From: Planctomycetota bacterium
GTDB lineage: Bacteria; Planctomycetota; GCA-002687715; DRQF01
Direction: 5' to 3'
Length of the DNA stretch: 64,000 bases
NCBI GenBank assembly: GCA_020639295.1
Contig: JACKGY010000006.1
Coordinates: 248,001 to 312,000 of the forward strand
Positions 24,727 through 31,658 of this stretch are shown here, piece by piece (the stretch's first letter is position 1; every line of letters starts with the position of its first letter). The notes below the pieces were generated by a model. It made no database searches. It had not been told where the DNA came from and was given only the letters and a program-made list of their open reading frames with translations. The position numbers and the translations under genes are program-made.

Positions 24727-26556
24727 TCAGCGCAGCTCGTAGACGATGACGTTGGTCGGCACGAGGAGCCCCGGCGCCTCCTCCAGCACGCCCTGGAGGC
24801 TGATGGTCAGCGGCCAGCCGATGGCCGGCCCTTGGGCCGAGAGCCAGGGGGTCGCCGTCGAAGCCATGAGCTGCGGGCTCGTCGGCGAGAAGTTGTCGGT
24901 GAGGACGAAGGCCACGCTCCACTGCAGCTGGGCCGGCAACATCGGCAGGGGCGCGAAGGCCATCTCGCCGATCCCGTAGGGCACGGTCACGAGATGATCG
25001 ACCTCGGCCTCGCCGAAGATCCCGAAGATCACGAAGCGGCAGGGACCGGCGACGTGAGGCGGCTGGCGGATCTCGATCGCGGCCGGGCTGCCGACCGTCG
25101 CGATCACCTTGCGCTCGGCGCCTCCGGCCGAGCCGTTGATGGTGAGGACGTCGAAGGGGCCGCCGGCAGCGATGCCGACGCGACCGGGAGCGGCCGGCGA
25201 GTAGGCGACGCGATAGGCCTCGTAGCAGCCCATGTCGGCCGCCTCGCCGCGCGGCCTGAGCCCGCGGTCGAGATCGAGCGCCCCCAGACCGCCCGGAACG
25301 AAGGACGGACCGGTGTCGAGACAGGGTGAGCCCACGGCGAGATGATAGTCGCCGGCGGCCGGCGCGACGAAGAGCGGATCCTGGTCGATGGTGCCCGGCA
25401 GGTTCCCCCAGCCGCCGACGTTGCAGGCGTCGAGGTAGGGCGGGGTCGTCCCGTGGATCGGATTGGCGACCGAGTGGATCGCCGGGACCAGATTCGGGCG
25501 CAGGATCGAGCCGTAGAGGTAGATGCCCAGCGTCTCCAGGGCGCCCAGCTCCGCCACCGTGGTCGCGCCGACCGGGGTCAGCACGTTGCCCGCGACGGTC
25601 AGGTTGACCAGGAACCAGGTGCCGTCGTCGAGTTCGAGGACGTGGGTCGTGGCGACATTGTCGACCAGGAGACAGTCACGCAGCCAGACCACCGCGCTGG
25701 CCTGATCGACGCCGAGAACGACCGCCGCGCCGCCGGTGGCGACGTTGCCGCGGATCTCGTTGCGCCGGAAGCTCTCCTGGTCGGGAATCCGGGCCAGGAC
25801 CGCCGCGGCCCGAACGCCGAGGTTGTCGACGAAGGCGCAGTCCTCGACCCGCACCGCGAGCCCGCCGAGCCCGCCGACCCAACCGGCGTTGCGGGCGAAA
25901 TGGCAGCGCTCGAAGGCGACGCCGTGGACCGGATCGGCGGCTGCGTGGATGGCGCCGGCGCCCGAGAGGAAGCTGCTCGCCGGCGGGCTGGTCGAGGCCT
26001 GGTTGTCGCTGAACAGGCAGTCCTCGAAGGTGACCGGACCGACGACCCCCTCGATCGAGGCCCCGGCCCCGCTGTCGGCGACGTTGTCGGCGAACTCGCA
26101 GCGGCGGAAGACCGGGCGGACGAGGGGCGGTGTCGGCAGGCCGAGGGCATCGTGGATCCGGAGCCCGCCGCCGAGACGGCCGGGCAGGCCCCCTGCCGGA
26201 TCGAGCGCTCCGGTCCCGTTGCGGAAGCTGAGATCCTCGATGACGGTCGCGGAGGTCAGGGCGCTGCCGATCTCGAGACAGGAGCCGCCCAGGCTGCCGT
26301 CGACGATCGTCTGGCCGACGCCGGCGCCGCGGACCACGAGGTCGTGGGGAGGCATCACGAGGTTCTCGAAATAGCGGCCGGCCTGGATCTGGACCAGGTC
26401 GCCGGGTGCCGTGGCGTCCAGGGCCGCCTGGATGCTGGCCTGGGGCCCCGGAACCACGTGGACCGTCTGGGAACTCGCGATGGCGCTGAAGACGGAGACG
26501 AGGATGAAACCGACGAGGAGATGCCCCGACTCGCGGCGGGCGGCTGCCTGGAACAT
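24727..26556 (-). CDS. Exported right-handed beta-helix protein with shared C-terminal module
   Basis: The 609-aa protein has a signal peptide (about residues 12-30), then a DUF1565/pectate-lyase-like start (VHVVPGPQASIQAALDATAPGDLVQIQAGRYFEN), which is the typical first coil of parallel beta-helix surface proteins. Repeated CxF.DN-type rungs follow (RRCEFADN, EDCLFSDN, ERCHFARN, EDCAFVDN, RDCLLVDN). The last 130-150 residues are a distinct domain with IFGIFGE and VPYGIGEMAF, homologous to the end of the phosphatase at 46410-48704. A secreted or surface carbohydrate-related role is likely, but no catalytic residues are evident. It converges on the topoisomerase B gene with a 7-nt gap. The gene stands alone. 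Confidence 0.72.
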   Translation of the reverse strand: MFQAAARRESGHLLVGFILVSVFSAIASSQTVHVVPGPQASIQAALDATAPGDLVQIQAGRYFENLVMPPHDLVVRGAGVGQTIVDGSLGGSCLEIGSALTSATVIEDLSFRNGTGALDPAGGLPGRLGGGLRIHDALGLPTPPLVRPVFRRCEFADNVADSGAGASIEGVVGPVTFEDCLFSDNQASTSPPASSFLSGAGAIHAAADPVHGVAFERCHFARNAGWVGGLGGLAVRVEDCAFVDNLGVRAAAVLARIPDQESFRRNEIRGNVATGGAAVVLGVDQASAVVWLRDCLLVDNVATTHVLELDDGTWFLVNLTVAGNVLTPVGATTVAELGALETLGIYLYGSILRPNLVPAIHSVANPIHGTTPPYLDACNVGGWGNLPGTIDQDPLFVAPAAGDYHLAVGSPCLDTGPSFVPGGLGALDLDRGLRPRGEAADMGCYEAYRVAYSPAAPGRVGIAAGGPFDVLTINGSAGGAERKVIATVGSPAAIEIRQPPHVAGPCRFVIFGIFGEAEVDHLVTVPYGIGEMAFAPLPMLPAQLQWSVAFVLTDNFSPTSPQLMASTATPWLSAQGPAIGWPLTISLQGVLEEAPGLLVPTNVIVYELR

Positions 26557-26857
26557 GGTCGCGTCCTTGCTGCAGCACGCCGGGGCATGGCGTTTCGGGA
26601 GGATAGGGTCCCGAGGGGTCGCGAGTCAATGATCCGCCCGATCGGGACCGGGTCGTGGTCGGGCGGCCAGGGAGCCCGGGAGATCGGGTTCGGCCGCCCC
26701 GGGCCCGCCGCCGGGGCCCCGAGGGGCGACGCCGCCCGGGCTCCGGACTTCGAACCTAAGTACAAACACCTGAATGAATTCCCGAGCACCCTAGGTTCTC
26801 AAGTGCGGACCCCTCGCGCACCGATTGAGCACTGGGGTGACGTCACCGAGGATCGGC
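26557..26857. other. Intergenic control region between divergent genes, with a low-GC patch
   Basis: This 301-nt gap lies between the minus-strand beta-helix gene and the plus-strand receiver gene and must carry both promoters. About 26752-26800 is noticeably AT-richer than the surrounding sequence and contains widely spaced arms GAACCTA (26752-26758) and TAGGTTC (26792-26798). Near the receiver gene is the perfect palindrome listed separately. I see no gene and no clear -35/-10 pair. Confidence 0.5.
26836..26847. promoter_or_regulatory. 12-bp perfect palindrome before the receiver gene
   Basis: GGTGACGTCACC is self-complementary and ends directly before the GAGG ribosome site of the receiver gene. 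Its position suggests an operator or a small mRNA stem affecting translation. Short palindromes also arise by chance in GC-rich DNA, so support is modest. Confidence 0.3.
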
Positions 26858-27250
26858 ATGTCAGGCAAGCAGCAGAACGGGGCTCGGGTCCTCCTGGTCG
26901 AGGATTACGAGATCAACCAGAAGGTCGCCTTGCGCATGCTGAAGAAGCTCGGCATCGAGGCGGATCTGGCCCGGAACGGTCAGGAGGCCTGCGACGCCCT
27001 CGAGCAGGACCACTACGACCTCGTCCTCATGGACTGCGAGATGCCCATCCTGGACGGCTTCGAGGCGACCGAGCGGATCCGGCGCCGCGAGCGCGAGGGT
27101 GCCGACAACGTCACCATCATCGCGATGACCGCCCACAAGGGTGCCGACGAGGAACGGCGCTGCCGCGAGGTCGGCATGGACGGCTTCCTGGAGAAGCCGA
27201 TCCGGCTCGAGACCCTCCGCCGCGCCCTCGCCGACTTCCTCACCGACTGA
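26858..27250 (+). CDS. Stand-alone CheY-like receiver domain
   Basis: The ATG at 26858, with GAGG 6 nt upstream, gives 130 aa; an upstream TTG would add 11 residues across a palindrome and is less likely. The protein is one receiver domain: acidic pocket E15/D16 (VLLVEDYEINQ), phospho-acceptor D59 in LVLMDCEMPILDG, the Thr switch in IIAMTAH and the lysine in FLEKPIR. The VEDYEINQKVALRMLKKLG start resembles receivers found at the end of hybrid histidine kinases rather than chemotaxis CheY. No output domain and no kinase gene is adjacent, so it likely works in a phosphorelay or by protein contact with partners encoded elsewhere. Confidence 0.9.
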   Translation: MSGKQQNGARVLLVEDYEINQKVALRMLKKLGIEADLARNGQEACDALEQDHYDLVLMDCEMPILDGFEATERIRRREREGADNVTIIAMTAHKGADEERRCREVGMDGFLEKPIRLETLRRALADFLTD

Positions 27251-27268
27251 GATCGGGTGAGCCGCCGC

Positions 27269-28132
27269 TCAGGCCCCGCCCTCGAGACCCTCGAGATAGG
27301 CCAGGATGAGCTGCGGGAGTTCCTCGCTGTAGCCCCCTTCCAGCAGGGAGACCAGCGGCAAGCCGGTTGCCGCCAGCAGGGCGCCGAAGTCGCGGTAATC
27401 CTCCGCCTCGAGGTTCTCCTGGGCCAGCGGATCGCCGCGGTAGGCGTCGAAGCCGGCCGAGACCACGAGCATGTCGGGGCGGAAGTCGAGCACCGCGTCG
27501 AGCGCGGCGCGGAAACCGTCGGCGTAGACGCGGGCCGCGGACCCGGGCCGGATCGGGTGATTCGAGCAGTTCGCCCGCGACTGGGCGCCGGTGCCCGGGT
27601 AGGCCGGATACTGGTGCACCGAGGCATAGAAGCAGCCGTCGCGACCGAGCAGCAGGGCCTCGCTGCCGTTGCCGTGATGGACGTCGAAGTCGATCAGGGC
27701 GGCGCGCCGACCGCCCGCCGCGACCGTGGCGGTGACGATCGCGGCCTGGTTCAGGTAGCAGAAGCCCATCGCCTCGGCGGCCAGGGCATGGTGCCCCGGC
27801 GGGCGTAGGAGCACGAAGGCGCGCTCGCCGCGATCGGCGGCGGCCAGGGCCTCGAGGGCGCCGCTCACGCTACGGCGGGCATGCGCCGCGATGTCGTGGT
27901 GCGCCGGCGTGTCGGCGTCGAAGTCGGCCCGGGCCGCCTCGAGGCGCTCGAGATGCGCGGCCGGATGGAGCCGCGCGATCGCGGCGGATGGATCGAGCTC
28001 CGGGCGCCGCCAGTCGAGCGTCAGGACCTCCTGTCGGCGCAGGAATTCGATGCTGGCGCCGATCCGCTGCGGCCGCTCCGGGTGCCCCTCGCGATGGTAG
28101 TCCTGGCAGGCCTCGTCGGTGATGATCAGCAT
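27269..28132 (-). CDS. Histone-deacetylase-superfamily deacetylase
   Basis: The 287-aa protein has the HDAC/acetoin-utilisation fold. Residues seen are the active-site His pair H114-H115 in LRPPGHHA, the zinc ligands D150 and H152 in LIDFDVHHGNG, and D229 in SAGFDAYRGDP, with FCYLNQAAI as the loop near the pocket and GGYS near the end supplying the glycine-rich turn. Bacterial members deacetylate acetylpolyamines, acetyl-lysine on proteins or other small acetyl amides; sequence alone does not choose between them. The active-site Tyr usually found in the C-terminal GGY is present (EGGYSEE), so the enzyme should be catalytically complete. It converges on the receiver gene with a gap of 18 nt. 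Confidence 0.88.
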   Translation of the reverse strand: MLIITDEACQDYHREGHPERPQRIGASIEFLRRQEVLTLDWRRPELDPSAAIARLHPAAHLERLEAARADFDADTPAHHDIAAHARRSVSGALEALAAADRGERAFVLLRPPGHHALAAEAMGFCYLNQAAIVTATVAAGGRRAALIDFDVHHGNGSEALLLGRDGCFYASVHQYPAYPGTGAQSRANCSNHPIRPGSAARVYADGFRAALDAVLDFRPDMLVVSAGFDAYRGDPLAQENLEAEDYRDFGALLAATGLPLVSLLEGGYSEELPQLILAYLEGLEGGA

Positions 28133-28341
28133 GCCGCCATCCTAACCCGCCGCCCTCACCGACTCGCCGGACGAGGATCGGGAATCGGTCGGCGGCGGAT
28201 GCCGGGCGGGTCGGGGGTCGCCCCCCTCGCCACGAGGAAACGGGTCGGCCGCCCCATGGCGCCCGATCGGGGCCGGGACGACCGGGCGCGTTTCCTCGAC
28301 GACCTCCCGACTTCGCGACCGCCTGCCGCCGCCGGCGTGGC

Positions 28342-28347
28342 TATGAT
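28342..28347 (+). promoter_or_regulatory. Possible -10 box of the DUF255 gene
   Basis: TATGAT lies 23 nt upstream of the ATG at 28370 in the 237-nt divergent gap and would give a short leader. AGGAG at 28359-28363 is the ribosome site. No convincing -35 element is seen at 16-18 nt. Confidence 0.3.
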
Positions 28348-28369
28348 CGGCGAGCGATAGGAGAAGCCC

Positions 28370-30529
28370 ATGGTCCGCACGGCCCGCCTGCCGATGATCC
28401 TCTGCCTTCTCGGCGTCCTGGCCGGCGCCCAGGAGCCGACGAGCCGCCCCGCCAACCATCTGGTCGGCGCGACGAGTCCCTATCTTCGCCAGCATGCCGG
28501 AAACCCGGTCGACTGGTGGCCCTGGTGCCCCGAGGCCTTCGCCGAGGCCGAGCGCCGCGGCCTGCCGATCTTCCTCTCCATCGGCTACTCCACCTGCCAC
28601 TGGTGCCACGTGATGGAACGCGAGTCCTTCGCGAACGCGGAGGTGGCGGCGGCGCTGAACGCGACCTTCGTCTGCATCAAGCTGGACCGGGAAGAGCGAC
28701 CGGACATCGATGCGGTCTACATGCGCGCCGTCCAGGCCCTGCAGGGGAACGGTGGCTGGCCGGCGACGATCCTGATCCTGCCCGATCGACGCCCGTTCTG
28801 GGCGGCGACCTACCTCGAGCCGCGCTCCCTGCTCGCGCTCTGCGAGCAGGTCGGCAAGCACTGGCGAGACGATCGGGCCGGAATCGAGACCAACGCCGGC
28901 AAGCTGCTCGATCACCTGATCGGTCTCGAGGCGCGGGCGCGGGCGGCGAAACTGCCGACGCTCGACCTGCGCGCGCGCGCCGTCCGTGAGCTCGCCCGGG
29001 CCTTCGATCAGGAGAATGGCGGCTTCGGCGGCGCGCCAAAGTTCCCCCGGGTCCCGAGCCTCCTCTTCCTCCTGCGCAGCCGGGACGAGGAGGCCCCGAA
29101 CATGGTCTGGACCACGCTGGCGGCGATGGCGCACGGCGGCATCCACGACCACGTCGGCGGCGGGCTGCATCGCTACGCGGTCGATGCGGCCTGGAAGCTG
29201 CCCCACTTCGAGAAGATGCTCTACGACCAGGCCCAGGGCCTCGATCTCTGCCTCGAGCTGGGCCAGAGCTGCGCCGAGGACCGGGCCTTCGCCATGGCCG
29301 AGGATCTGGTCACTTGCCTCCTGCGCGACTTCCGGACGCCTGATGGCGCCTTCCGGGCCGCCATCGACGCCGACACGGAGGGGGTCGAGGGCGCGACCTA
29401 CGTCTGGACCCGGGCCGAGGTCGAGAAGCTCCTCGCCGGCGACGAGCTGAAGGTGGTCCTGGACCGCTTCGAGCTCGAGCCGGAAGGCAACCAGGATCAG
29501 CTCCAGGGCCTCGGGAAGGCCAAGGTGCTCCGCGTCGTCCACCGCTTCGCCGCCAGCGCGGAGCGGCTCGGCATGGACCAGGCCGCGCTGGTCCGCCACT
29601 GGCGCTCGGCGCGCGCGAAGCTCTTCGCGGCCCGCGAACGCCGGCCCCAGCCGCGCGCCGACGACAAGGTCATCGCCGCCTGGAACGGCCTCGCGATCGG
29701 GGCCCTGGCGCGGGCCGGTCGGGCTCTCGATCGACCCGACTGGATCGCCGCGGCCCGGACCGCGGCCGACTTCGTCGATCGCGAACTCCGCGACGACGAG
29801 GGTCGACCGTGTCGACGCTACGTCGCCGGCGAGGCGGCCCATCCGGCGACTCTCGAGGACCACGCCGAGCTCGCGCTCGGCCTGCTCGATCTCTTCCTGG
29901 TCGCCAAGGATCCGAAGGACCTCGCCCGGGCCCGGGCGGCCGCCGCACGGATCGTCGACCACCACGACGCCAAGCTGGGCGGCTTCCTCGACTCCCTCCA
30001 GCGCGACGACCTGGTCCTGCCCACGCGCGAGGCGATCGACGGCGCCCTGCCCTCCAGCAACGGCGCCGCGGCGCTGGCCCTCCTTCGGCTTCAGGCCCTG
30101 GACGGTGACGAGAGCCGCCTCGAGCTGGTCGACTCCGTGCTCCAGACCTTCGCCGCCGACCTCCAGGCCGCGCCCTCGGCTCATCCGCTTCTGCTGCGGG
30201 TCCTGGCCATGCGCCTCGAAGGCCCGCGGACCCTGGTCCTGGTGGGCGATCCGACGCGCGCCGACACCAAGGCGATGGCGGCCATCCTCCGCGCCCGTTT
30301 CCTCGGCGACGCGCTCCTGATCATGGTGAGTCCGGAGGAGGCCAGCACCCTGGCCGAGCTGCTCCCGCTCCTCGCCGGCAAGACCGCGGCCGCCGAGGGC
30401 GCGCCCCGCGTCTACGTCTGTCGGGGCTCGACCTGCCTCGAGCCGGCGACCGATCCGGAGAGCCTGCGCCGAAGACTCGAAGAGCTGGACGCCTCGGCGA
30501 CGAAGGCGACGGAGGATCGAGAGCGCTGA
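28370..30529 (+). CDS. Exported DUF255/YyaL (spermatogenesis-associated-20-like) thioredoxin-fold protein
   Basis: The 719-aa protein starts with a signal peptide (MVRTARLPMILCLLGVLAGAQ), unlike most YyaL homologues, which are cytoplasmic. The family hallmark NHLVGATSPYLRQHAGNPVDWWPW precedes a thioredoxin-like domain with C76-x-x-C79 in STCHWCHVMERESF. A long (alpha/alpha) barrel like those of N-acylglucosamine epimerases follows: HDHVGGGLHRYAVD, WKLPHFEKMLYDQA, WNGLAIGALARAGRAL. The reaction is not established for the family; proposals include thiol-based redox or a carbohydrate-handling activity. The export signal makes a periplasmic role likely here. It is a single gene between the HDAC gene and repeat cluster 4. 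Confidence 0.85.
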   Translation: MVRTARLPMILCLLGVLAGAQEPTSRPANHLVGATSPYLRQHAGNPVDWWPWCPEAFAEAERRGLPIFLSIGYSTCHWCHVMERESFANAEVAAALNATFVCIKLDREERPDIDAVYMRAVQALQGNGGWPATILILPDRRPFWAATYLEPRSLLALCEQVGKHWRDDRAGIETNAGKLLDHLIGLEARARAAKLPTLDLRARAVRELARAFDQENGGFGGAPKFPRVPSLLFLLRSRDEEAPNMVWTTLAAMAHGGIHDHVGGGLHRYAVDAAWKLPHFEKMLYDQAQGLDLCLELGQSCAEDRAFAMAEDLVTCLLRDFRTPDGAFRAAIDADTEGVEGATYVWTRAEVEKLLAGDELKVVLDRFELEPEGNQDQLQGLGKAKVLRVVHRFAASAERLGMDQAALVRHWRSARAKLFAARERRPQPRADDKVIAAWNGLAIGALARAGRALDRPDWIAAARTAADFVDRELRDDEGRPCRRYVAGEAAHPATLEDHAELALGLLDLFLVAKDPKDLARARAAAARIVDHHDAKLGGFLDSLQRDDLVLPTREAIDGALPSSNGAAALALLRLQALDGDESRLELVDSVLQTFAADLQAAPSAHPLLLRVLAMRLEGPRTLVLVGDPTRADTKAMAAILRARFLGDALLIMVSPEEASTLAELLPLLAGKTAAAEGAPRVYVCRGSTCLEPATDPESLRRRLEELDASATKATEDRER

Positions 30530-30572
30530 GGCGGACCACGCAGGGAGCGCGCCACCGTCCGACGCGAAGGGA

Positions 30573-30832
30573 CCGCGCGGCGCCAGCTGCGCCTCCGGCA
30601 TCGGTCAGGATCGCGGATGAGAAGACCTGGCCAGCCAGCGGCTGGCGCTCCGGTCGGACCGCGCGGCGCCAGCTGCGCATCCGGAGATCGATTGCTCTCG
30701 GGCCAGGAATCTAGGCCAGCCAGCGGCTGGCGCTCCGGAGCGCCGCCTGCTGCCGCCTGGCGAAGGTGCGAGTCGACGCTGCTTCGGAGCGCCGGCTGCC
30801 CAGCCGGCAGGACCGCCGGCCGCCGGCCGGCT
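30573..30832 (+). repeat. REP-like palindromic repeats, cluster 4
   Basis: Two AGC-loop hairpins, 30630-30646 and 30715-30731, of which only the second is preceded by CTAG. They are accompanied by GCGC(A/G)GC-type hairpins, then GCCGGCTG-CC-CAGCCGGC (30791-30808), and finally a minus-oriented stem GCCGGCC-GCC-GGCCGGC (30815-30831). The order plus hairpin, linker hairpin, minus hairpin is the same as in clusters 5 and 6. The rest of the 354-nt gap holds nothing else I can identify. Confidence 0.88.
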
Positions 30833-30883
30833 CTTCGTCGGCGTGGCCGAAGCGATCGGGTCTGCCGCGCTCGCGACGCGGGC

Positions 30884-31591
30884 CTAGTGGGCGTCGACCT
30901 GCTCGGGCTCGAGCCAGGCCTTGTCGAAGGCCTCCTGGATCTCGGCGAGGACGGCCTGGGCGTCACGGCCCTCGCCGCTCACCGGCTCGAGGATCCGCAG
31001 CAGCACGCGACGGCGCCGGAACAGACTCTTCGGCCTGCTGCCGTAGCAGGGCAGGACCGGCAGGATGGTGACCTCGCGCCCGGTCTCGACCATGTAGGCC
31101 AGGGCCTCCTCGATCTCGTGGAAGGAGCGCAGGGGCGCCACGCGGCCAGGATCGCGCGTGCCCTCCGGGAAGAAGCAAACGGCGTCGCCACGCTCCAGCA
31201 CGTGCCGGCGCGTGGCCGCGGCCTCGCCGTTGACCCGGCGCATGATCGCCTTCAGCTCTTCCTTGTCGGTGATCCCGCCCTTCTTGAGTCGGATCAGGTC
31301 CTTCGGCCGCATCACCGCGAAACCGCCGTTCCACTCCAGGAACCAGATCAGCCGGCCGAGCAGCGGGTAGCCGTGGAAGCTCGCCATCTCGAACCAGGGG
31401 TAGATGCGGCGGAACACGCGACGGACGGCACGGGCCACGAGCGGGATGTCCCAGTAGCTGGCATGCTTGCCCACCACGAGGGCCGGGCCCTGGAGCCGGC
31501 GCTCACCGCCCTCGATGCGCAGCCGGAAGGCGAAGACCGCAGCGACCCGGGCGCTCAGGGTGTAGCAGAAGTCGAAGACGGGGCGAATCAT
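30884..31591 (-). CDS. PlsC-like 1-acyl-sn-glycerol-3-phosphate acyltransferase
   Basis: The 235-aa protein carries the acyltransferase motifs: HX4D as KHASYWDI (H43, D48), the substrate-binding GGFAVMRPKD region and FFPEGTR (140-146). The N-terminus has a hydrophobic amphipathic helix for membrane attachment (FDFCYTLSARVAAVFAF). The family acylates lysophosphatidic acid at sn-2 to make phosphatidic acid, or acts on related lipids. The Asn that normally precedes the catalytic His is K42, a mild departure. It is a single gene next to repeat cluster 4, with a 67-nt gap to the anti-sigma fusion gene upstream. Confidence 0.83.
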   Translation of the reverse strand: MIRPVFDFCYTLSARVAAVFAFRLRIEGGERRLQGPALVVGKHASYWDIPLVARAVRRVFRRIYPWFEMASFHGYPLLGRLIWFLEWNGGFAVMRPKDLIRLKKGGITDKEELKAIMRRVNGEAAATRRHVLERGDAVCFFPEGTRDPGRVAPLRSFHEIEEALAYMVETGREVTILPVLPCYGSRPKSLFRRRRVLLRILEPVSGEGRDAQAVLAEIQEAFDKAWLEPEQVDAH

Positions 31592-31658
31592 CGTGAACCT
31601 CGTCCCTGGGCGAGGCCCGGCAGTCTATCGCGACGGCCGGCGACCGCCAACGCGAGGC

